Source: Gigantopelta aegis (Eukaryota; Mollusca; Gastropoda; Neomphalida; Peltospiridae). From it: a DNA stretch of 64,000 nt. The stretch lies in NCBI RefSeq assembly GCF_016097555.1, contig NC_054702.1, forward strand, positions 65,560,513 to 65,624,512. Reading direction: 5' to 3'. Made by a program: the position numbers and the translations under genes. This document shows, piece by piece, positions 56,732-64,000 of this stretch. Every line of letters begins with the position of its first letter. The first letter of the stretch is position 1. The notes beneath the pieces were generated by a model. It was not told the origin of the DNA. It did not search any database and saw only the letters and a list, made by a program, of their open reading frames with translations.

Positions 56732-57934
56732 ACACGTCGACCCACAGACCGGAAATCACATTCTTCCAGAACGTGGGCGTGCGCCAAAGTCATAATGAGC
56801 CTGTAGTGCCAATATCGTCTGCGAAACGCAGCACATAATCACACTAGCAAGGAAGGTTTGTTTTCAACTCTAGCGTCTTGGTGCAAACTGTGCCAGCAAC
56901 GTGTGCTACAAACCATAGCCTACTGACATTCCCATATGTTTATGTTTAAATCAGGTCAGACAGCAGCAAGAACATATATATGCAGCATGCCAAAAAGTAT
57001 TTCATGGGCATGCGTGTGACCCTGAGAGGAACATCCTTCGTAATGCATATTCCTTGAAATGTTGTTTTGTTTTTTACTATCAGGTAATAAATAAATATAA
57101 AATTTTCAGGATAATGATTAAACTTTGGGAGCAGTGGTCGATGTATATGTCTCTTTTAGGATGACTTACATTAAAGCGCCCTTCTAGCTTTCTCTGGCAA
57201 TATTTTTTGAAAAAAAGTATCTACCCCACGGCACTAACTAATGGTAATGGTGTTTGAGGGAGTCTGACTACAGGAGGGATTGGCCCACCCCCTCACCAAC
57301 CTCCCTCACCCCCACCTCGTATTCATATTTTTAACTTCCAGTCTTACATAAGAGCTGTACCACATGCACACATACCAGCATCTTGTTATAATTAGACTAG
57401 TTCCTCTGACAAAGATAGTAACTAATGCTGACAGAATATGCACACTGGTTGGTTAATGTGCGTCCCACAAATACCACAATCAAATGTCTTCCATGCTATA
57501 AGTCAATGCTATTTAAAAAAATATATATTATTATCTGTTTTGTTAATTTATTAATTACTTAAAATATGGCTGTTTGGTGTGTTAGTAATCAAAGTTCCAG
57601 ATGCCGTATACACATCACCAAATGCACAAAAGGCCAAGTACGCTTGCGCGGTAAATAAGTATCTCAGATATTGCAAAAGTCAAAGCTTCTTCAAGAAAAG
57701 AAAAAAAACGAAAACGAAAACAAAACGGCAACACTGTTACAGATGCAATTCTAATCCTATTACTAGATTAAGTCACTCATCGTAATGTGTCTAATGCTGT
57801 GTTATTATTAATTAAAGTACAAACATATTACTGAGGAGTTCAGACACGACACACATCAACAGGACTTCGTCATTAATAAGTGACACATTTATAAATATAA
57901 TAAATTAGTGTTTGTTTTAATTATGAAAAGTGGC
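56732..57934. other. No gene seen
   Basis: AT-rich, short frames only. Confidence 0.4.
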
Positions 57935-58215
57935 TTCGATAATATAATGGTTAAGTCACTGGACACCGGCTCCCAACCAGTGTGAGTTTTAATAACCCAA
58001 TGGGGAGGTGCTGGGATGGGAACTCTATTTACGTGCCCATATCCACAGAGGTTCAGGCACGCCCACCCCGGACTTAGCCTCTGACTTCGCCAGTGACCAA
58101 TTCCGGGACAGGAGGGGGTGGGGAGGTGAACGCTTTACCGCTACACTGATTTCTCTTTGACTGACCACAAACCATTAACCTATTGTCCGGGGATTACAAC
58201 TCAGATAGCTGATGT
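57935..58215 (+). mobile_element. Composite SINE-C-like element
   Basis: tRNA-like head GGCTTCGATAATATAATGGTT, a middle shared with 35275-35375, and SINE-C body (ACCACAAACCATTAACCTAT, CTCAGATAGCTGATG). Confidence 0.55.
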
Positions 58216-58246
58216 ATTTAAGTATTTTCAAATTATATCTACTTTA

Positions 58247-58592
58247 ACACACACACGCACGAACGCACATACACACGCACGCACAAAAAACACTCGTTCA
58301 CAAAACATACATTCAAATACACACACACACACACACACACATAAAAACACACAACACGCACACACACACACACGCACACATACACACACACACACACAAA
58401 CACACACAAATACACACTCAAACACACACACAATCACACAACACACTCACTCAAATACATACACACACTCAAACACACACGTGCACAATCACACACACGT
58501 ACACACACACACACACGTACACACACACAACATAAAACGTACACACAAAATACAACTCACAAAACACACACACACACACACATAAACACACA

Positions 58593-58636
<44 letters not shown>

Positions 58637-58715
58637 TACACACACACACACACACACACGCGCATACACACAAACAGACTCGCACATACAAACAAAATAC
58701 ACACACCCACGCACA
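58247..58715 (+). repeat. (AC)n low-complexity tract, about 470 bp
   Basis: AC repeats with A-runs and CG interruptions; long frames on both strands are artefacts. Confidence 0.95.
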
Positions 58716-59018
58716 CACTCGACCCCCAACGAAGGATGTGCTGGCAACTGTTGCAAAACTGTAATAATCCTGATAACGCAGACACTCGTGTAATGTATCT
58801 AGCTAGATAGAGTTAATCAAAACTGTTGCTGATACTGGATATTTAAGTCTTTTATTCAAGTACAAATTGAAAAGGCGCAATCATGCTGCTAGACAGTAGA
58901 CAGGTGGAGTTGGTTTCTTAGTGTTCGTTGTGCCTTGTATGTAATAAAGTAGGTTGTTGCTTTTCCTGTTTTAATATACGGGTTTTTAAAAAAAACAAAA
59001 ACATTATTTTAATATTCT

Positions 59019-59019
<1 letters not shown>

Positions 59020-59057
<38 letters not shown>
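59020..59057 (+). repeat. Poly-T tract
   Basis: About 36 T, followed by A-rich simple sequence to about 59330. Confidence 0.95.
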
Positions 59058-59058
<1 letters not shown>

Positions 59059-59743
59059 TTGAAAATTCGTTTATAAATAAATTACATTAAGAGCAAAAAA
59101 TACAAAACTAACAATAAAAACAACAACAAAAACAAACAAACAAACAAAAAAGTAATCCACCAAATAAATGTTCTAAATAGACCATTAATTTGAGGTAAAC
59201 TTCAACCTAAACAAAAACTGACAAACAAACAAGTAAATTAAAAACAAACACAAGTAAGTAAGTAAAAAAAAAAAAACCCCAACCAAGTGAGTACATTAAT
59301 TAATTAATACTAAAATGCATAAATAAATGAAAGCATTTATTCGTTTTGTAACATTAAATACAAAAATGTATTCACCTTGGTATCCCTTTCTTTTTTACTG
59401 TCATTTACTTAGATGTACTTGGTATCCTATCAATTTACGACGATATCATTTGCAGCGATTTGCACATGTAGCAGATGCAAAGTCGCGTACGACAATTAGA
59501 CCTGACAGTGGTGGCTATTAATTCAAAGCTTCACGGAAGTAATCCGTTAGTGGCCACTTTTCTTGACGTCACTTAATTTTGGCAGCACTGATAGGAACCT
59601 AGTGCTCTTCAGAATTGACCTGGCCACTCGGAACAGCCCATGGTGTGACAGAGTTTGTCTGATCTGTCGAATCGCCAACAACAAGGAAGTGATATTTTGC
59701 GAGTTAATTTTCAAGACATGTTTCGATTTCCCGAGGAATACGT

Positions 59744-59791
59744 ATGAGTGATTCCCTGAAACAGTTAGACATCTTTGACGATGATTCAATT
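59744..59791 (+). CDS. Possible first coding exon of an unidentified gene
   Basis: ATG at 59744 opens MSDSLKQLDIFDDDSI, ending in phase 0 at a consensus donor GTAAGT (59792). The surroundings (59500-59900) lack recognised repeats, and a CG-rich patch GGCGCGGCGGCGGCGCGG lies at 59851-59868, as near a promoter. An acidic N terminus, but no family recognised and no second exon found. Could be chance. Confidence 0.25.
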
Positions 59792-59924
59792 GTAAGTAAA
59801 ACGATACCGCAGTCATGATGAAGACAATAATGGAAAGTATAGAAAATCCGGCGCGGCGGCGGCGCGGATGTCATATCGTTGGATTTGAAGTTTATTTTGT
59901 TTATCGATATCTTTACAGAAGATT

Positions 59925-60100
59925 GATTAATCATCGGCTACTGGATGTCAAAAGTTAAGTAAATCTGACACGTAGTCTTCAGAAGAAACCCTCCATGTTT
60001 CCATTAGCATCAATGATCTGTTTATGTGCACTTGCCCACAGCCATAATAGCACATACCACGGTTTTTGATATACCAGTCTTTGGGTACTGGAGGTTGGAT
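59925..60100 (-). mobile_element. SINE tail 1 + core, truncated
   Basis: GATTGATTAATCATCGGCTA through CACATACCACGGTTTTTGAT. Confidence 0.78.
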
Positions 60101-60156
60101 TCAAGCATCTCTGGTGACAAATCTCAATAGTTCCGACATATGTAAAAAGTTAAAAG

Positions 60157-60372
60157 TTAAAGTTTGTTTTGTTTAACGACACCACTAGAGCACATTGATA
60201 TATAATCATCGGCTATTGGATGTCAAACATTTGGTGATTTTGACATACAGACTTAGAGAGGAAAGCCGCTGCATTTTTGTTTTCATTGGCAGGAAGGAAT
60301 CTTTTTATTTGCGCCATTCGAGAGATATGATAGCACATACCACGGCCTTTGATATACCAGTCGTAGTCCGAT
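60157..60372 (-). mobile_element. SINE tail 1 + core, truncated
   Basis: GTTTGTTTTGTTTAACGACA through CGGCCTTTGATATACCAGTC. Second copy in the same orientation within 60 bp. Confidence 0.83.
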
Positions 60373-60400
60373 ATATGTAAGACATATGATACTGACTGAG

Positions 60401-60462
60401 GTGATGATGATGATGATGATGATGATGGTGGTGATGATCATAATCATGAACATGATCATGAT
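60401..60462 (+). repeat. (GAT)n microsatellite
   Basis: TGATGATGA runs with GGT and CAT variants. Confidence 0.88.
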
Positions 60463-60509
60463 AAAAAGGAAGAAATACATTTTTTGGTAAAGATGATGAT
60501 ATAAATTAT

Positions 60510-60570
60510 TTTAGTGCTAATATCCAACTAAGGTGCAAGCACGCTGTATTGGGAATGAAACTCAGATGTA
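60510..60570 (-). mobile_element. SINE-C 3' end fragment
   Basis: TTTTAGTGCTAATATCCAAC and GGTGCAAGCACGCTGTATTG. Confidence 0.65.
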
Positions 60571-60804
60571 TGTGCATTGTCTGTTGGGGATTTACAGAGG
60601 ATAGTTTTAAAGATATCTGGATACGAACCTAATATCAACCTGCCTTAACCCAGAAGACATGATAAGATCACTGCGCCAGTGAGTTGTAAACACCGCCATA
60701 CATATTAGGTGTCCTCTTTTATTGCCAATTCAAGAAATTATTACACATGTATGGGTTTGAAAGTATCCCATTTATTTTGTATGGATGATGTGTCTGTGGG
60801 ATTG

Positions 60805-61667
<863 letters not shown>

Positions 61668-61750
61668 ATGTTTGTTTAGCGATACCCCAGCGCATCTTTT
61701 TACAATAAATATGCATTGGTTGTCTAACATTGGCTAATAACATATGGTAA
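61668..61750 (-). mobile_element. SINE tail 4 fragment
   Basis: TGTTTAGCGATACCCCAGCG and TGGTTGTCTAACATTGGC. Confidence 0.5.
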
Positions 61751-62211
61751 TTGCATATAGTGTAGCCAGGATTTTATATTGGGGGAAGGGGGGGGGGGGG
61801 GGGGGCGGAGGGATCACCCAGATTATGGGCTAACAACCCTGTCTATGACTCATAGAATGAGTGGTGTTTTGAAACGACATGAACATTTAAAAGTTGGTAG
61901 GTTGGCTGGCTATACCAGTGGGTAATTGTAATGCTTGATCTTGAGAATTAGAGAAGAAACCCACTTGCAACATAACAAGAAATAGGATGAATTTTGGGTT
62001 GTATTTTTCGCTTGGTTATGCTTTTTGTTTAATTTCTCGATTATTATCATTATGATTCACGTAGGCGATAAACATAATATTATGATAATTGCGACTCAGG
62101 GAGCTGAATAATGAGTAAACAAAAGTCTACCACTGTATGGTATACTTTTCTACAGGACAGCACATATCACGGTATTTTTTATAGCTTATAAGAAGCAGTG
62201 ATTTTTTTAAA

Positions 62212-62213
62212 TG

Positions 62214-62244
<31 letters not shown>

Positions 62245-62245
62245 A

Positions 62246-62276
<31 letters not shown>
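62212..62276 (+). repeat. (TA)n microsatellite
   Basis: Two TA runs around TTTAACTATT. Confidence 0.93.
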
Positions 62277-62281
<5 letters not shown>

Positions 62282-62397
62282 TATATTATTTAGATTTAGT
62301 TAACTAGTATTTCTCTTTTACAGTTAACATCACATATACATATAACATAAACAGGTTACATACATTGGAAACAGGAAAATATGCTAATGGAACATAT

Positions 62398-62460
62398 TTC
62401 ATGATAATATCCAATTAAGGTTTAAGCATGCTGCACTGGGCACATTATTCGAGATAGTAG
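62398..62460 (-). mobile_element. SINE-C 3' end fragment
   Basis: TGATAATATCCAATTAAGGT and AAGCATGCTGCACTGGGCAC. Confidence 0.65.
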
Positions 62461-62607
62461 TTCTGTTAATTTGAGAGTAAACTCGCTGGCTCCACATTGA
62501 TCATTTTCACTTTTAACATTCGCTTAGCAACAGACAAGATTTCATACACCACTGTGTTGGACAAACGAGTCTAAGTATTTTAGATTACTGGTAATGTCGT
62601 CGTGTAT

Positions 62608-62675
62608 AGATAGCACTCGATATTTCCCAGATGATCACCCATCCAAGAACTGACCGAGCTTAACTTCGCTTAACA
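62608..62675 (-). pseudogene. 5S rRNA-like fragment
   Basis: The minus strand reads GTTAAGCGAAGTTAAGCTCG, then TTCTTGGATGGGTGATC, then CTGGGAAATATCGAGTGCT. This matches the 3' two-thirds of eukaryotic 5S rRNA: GCTAAGC..., the C box TGGATGGGAGACC, and CTGGGAATACCGGGTGCTGTAG. It is diverged and lacks the 5' third, so it is a pseudogene or the head of a 5S-derived SINE, not a working gene. Confidence 0.72.
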
Positions 62676-62686
62676 GCAAGAACTAG

Positions 62687-62803
62687 CCCGAGTATTATGT
62701 CGCAGAGAGCAAGACGGACATTTGGACAGCTATAGTGCTGGCAAGAGAGCATTATATAACTGTCCAAATGTCTGTCGTGCTCTCTGATGGCAGACTACTC
62801 GGG
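62687..62803. repeat. Long hairpin (43-44-nt arms, 30-nt loop)
   Basis: The left arm (62687-62729) and right arm (62760-62803) pair over almost their full length, from CCCGAGTA/ACTCGGG at the base to GACATTTGGACAG/CTGTCCAAATGTC at the loop. The 30-nt loop and 117-nt total are in the range of a pre-miRNA, but also of a small MITE. It begins 12 bp beyond the 5S-like fragment. Confidence 0.8.
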
Positions 62804-63339
62804 ATAAGCGAGAACTCGCGTTTGATCATGGTATAACCAGTAACTATATTGGAAAGTAATGGATGTGAAACTGTAATATCTAATTAACTTATATGTGGGG
62901 CATGACGTTAGGGGGATAATTATTCACATACATCAGGTGAGCTCATGGCGAAGTAATTTTCTTCCTAATGCATGCGCAGGGATAGTTTATTACATGCCGC
63001 GTTCCAAGGACGTTTTAATAACTTAATACGACAGATCATTTTCTAACCGCACCATGTACTGAGTATAGTCTGCACCGCACCGAACGAGATAATTGCAGGT
63101 CGTCTGAACAGTCTGTAATGCAATAATAACAACTACATATTTGATTGTTGATATGCGACTGTATCTATTAATGAAAATACTATTTAAAAGTATATGATTA
63201 TCTAAACCCATAAGGCGGGAAAAGTAAAATTATGAAACAAGTACCATTTATAGTGTCCCTTTTCTCTAGTCCAAGAAGACACTCTGTTACTGTGTCTTGA
63301 TTCGCTTTCATTGCTACCATGGGCACAGAAAGCTGTATG
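62804..63339. other. No feature seen
   Basis: No recognised repeat or frame. Confidence 0.4.
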
Positions 63340-64000
63340 TATGTATACATGTATTCGTATGTATAGATGTATGAATATCTATATATTGTATGTTTGACAT
63401 GTACATACCGGTACATAGATATTAACGCACTGGCATTGGTGAAAAAAATCCTCTTTTTTATTGACTTACAAAATATCTATCATGCCGTTGCTGAGAATGG
63501 AACCTTATCCACCGAATAGTCTACAGTTTTCAGACCACCACGATAACCGTTCGGTCACCGAGCTTTTGGTGAAAAAAATGTTCAGTTAACCGATGATGTA
63601 CGTGGTGTTGTTAACGTACATGGATTTATGAGCATACCTGGCACTGGCAAGTATGTGCAGATGTATGAATATCTATATGCTGTTTGTATGTCGGGTTTGC
63701 CGAGTGCGTACATAGATATTAATGCATAGGTACAGGGAATAAACTCTTTTTTGGCCTCAAACATTGTCGCATGATGTTCCTGGGACTCGAACCTAAGGCA
63801 TCGAATCGACCGCAGTTTCCAGAACACCACGTTATCCATTCGGCCATCGAGACATTCTTGAATGTTGAATTAACCGATGGTAAACACGGGGCCTACCAAT
63901 CACTTGGTCGGCCCTTAACGTACATGGATCCGTGGGTAAACCTGGCACTGGAAAGTATGTATAGATGTATGGATATCTATATATTGTATGTATGTCGGGT
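63340..64000 (-). repeat. 0.3-kb tandem array with a tRNA-like segment, continues past the edge
   Basis: GATGTATGAATATCTATAT-type starts recur at 63361, 63655 and 63959 (spacing 294 and 304 bp). Each unit holds, on the minus strand, TCGATGGCCGAATGG (A-box-like) and GGTTCGAGTCCCAGG (B-box-like) about 40 bp apart, clear in unit 2 and decayed in unit 1. A tRNA-derived SINE arranged in tandem is the simplest reading. Confidence 0.75.

Noticed and set aside
58157..58785. Open frames of up to 142 codons
   Set aside because: Threonine/histidine and cysteine/valine strings from an AC tract.
62608..62675. Working 5S rRNA gene
   Set aside because: Lacks the 5' third and has many changes in the A box and stems.

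Overview
The window looks like nuclear DNA of a mollusc, probably a gastropod. The evidence is AT-rich sequence, GT-AG introns, very dense tRNA-headed SINEs whose tails end in GTGGTGTCGTTAAAC, many small inverted-repeat DNA transposons, long microsatellites, and two conserved metazoan genes. The species assignment is inference from repeat style; no lookup was possible.

Genes. (1) A complete RNA-binding protein gene of the Lark/RBM4 type lies on the + strand. It has seven coding exons between 4149 and 17512, all with GT-AG junctions, which join in phase to 223 codons: one RRM, a CCHC zinc knuckle and an Arg/Asp/Tyr/Pro-rich tail. A 24-nt in-frame microexon candidate (14291-14314) and an alternative terminal exon candidate (22114 onward) could vary the C terminus. 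(2) The first coding exon of a Stum/SPEC3-family membrane protein lies at 41054-41252. Its remaining exons were not found and are expected beyond 64000. (3) A possible first exon lies at 59744-59791 (weak). Gene remains are a non-LTR reverse-transcriptase fragment at the left edge, a broken MULE transposase at about 49915-50265 (-), an unidentified broken coding stretch at about 36440-37000 (-), and a 5S rRNA-like fragment at 62608-62675 (-).

Layout. 1-4100: RT fragment, an inverted pair of short C-rich minisatellites, repeat fragments. 4143-17860: the lark-like gene, its introns loaded with SINEs and with Tigger-, piggyBac-, mariner- and hAT-like MITEs. 17860-25010: possible extended 3' UTR exons among further MITEs. 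25-41 kb: mostly SINEs, a four-layer nested insertion (30.7-32.25 kb), long simple repeats and a 25-unit 67-bp satellite (37.9-39.6 kb). 41-50 kb: stum exon 1 and presumed intron, MITEs, chimeric SINEs and a ten-unit 106-bp satellite (46.7-47.7 kb). 50-52 kb: a perfect 0.8-kb tandem duplication and a G-poor minisatellite. 54-64 kb: a four-unit 78-bp array, SINEs, microsatellites, a long hairpin and a 0.3-kb tandem array running off the right edge.

The most interesting signal is in the repeats. All three satellite arrays (67, 106 and 78 bp) start inside the 3' tail of a SINE, and each unit is SINE tail plus flanking DNA. In two of them the period equals the distance from a GGTGT motif in the SINE tail to the next downstream GGTGT, which suggests these SINE tails seed new satellites. 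SINE heads and tails also occur in all four combinations. Four elements with CAG...CTG ends and exact 5-bp target duplications form a second coherent group.
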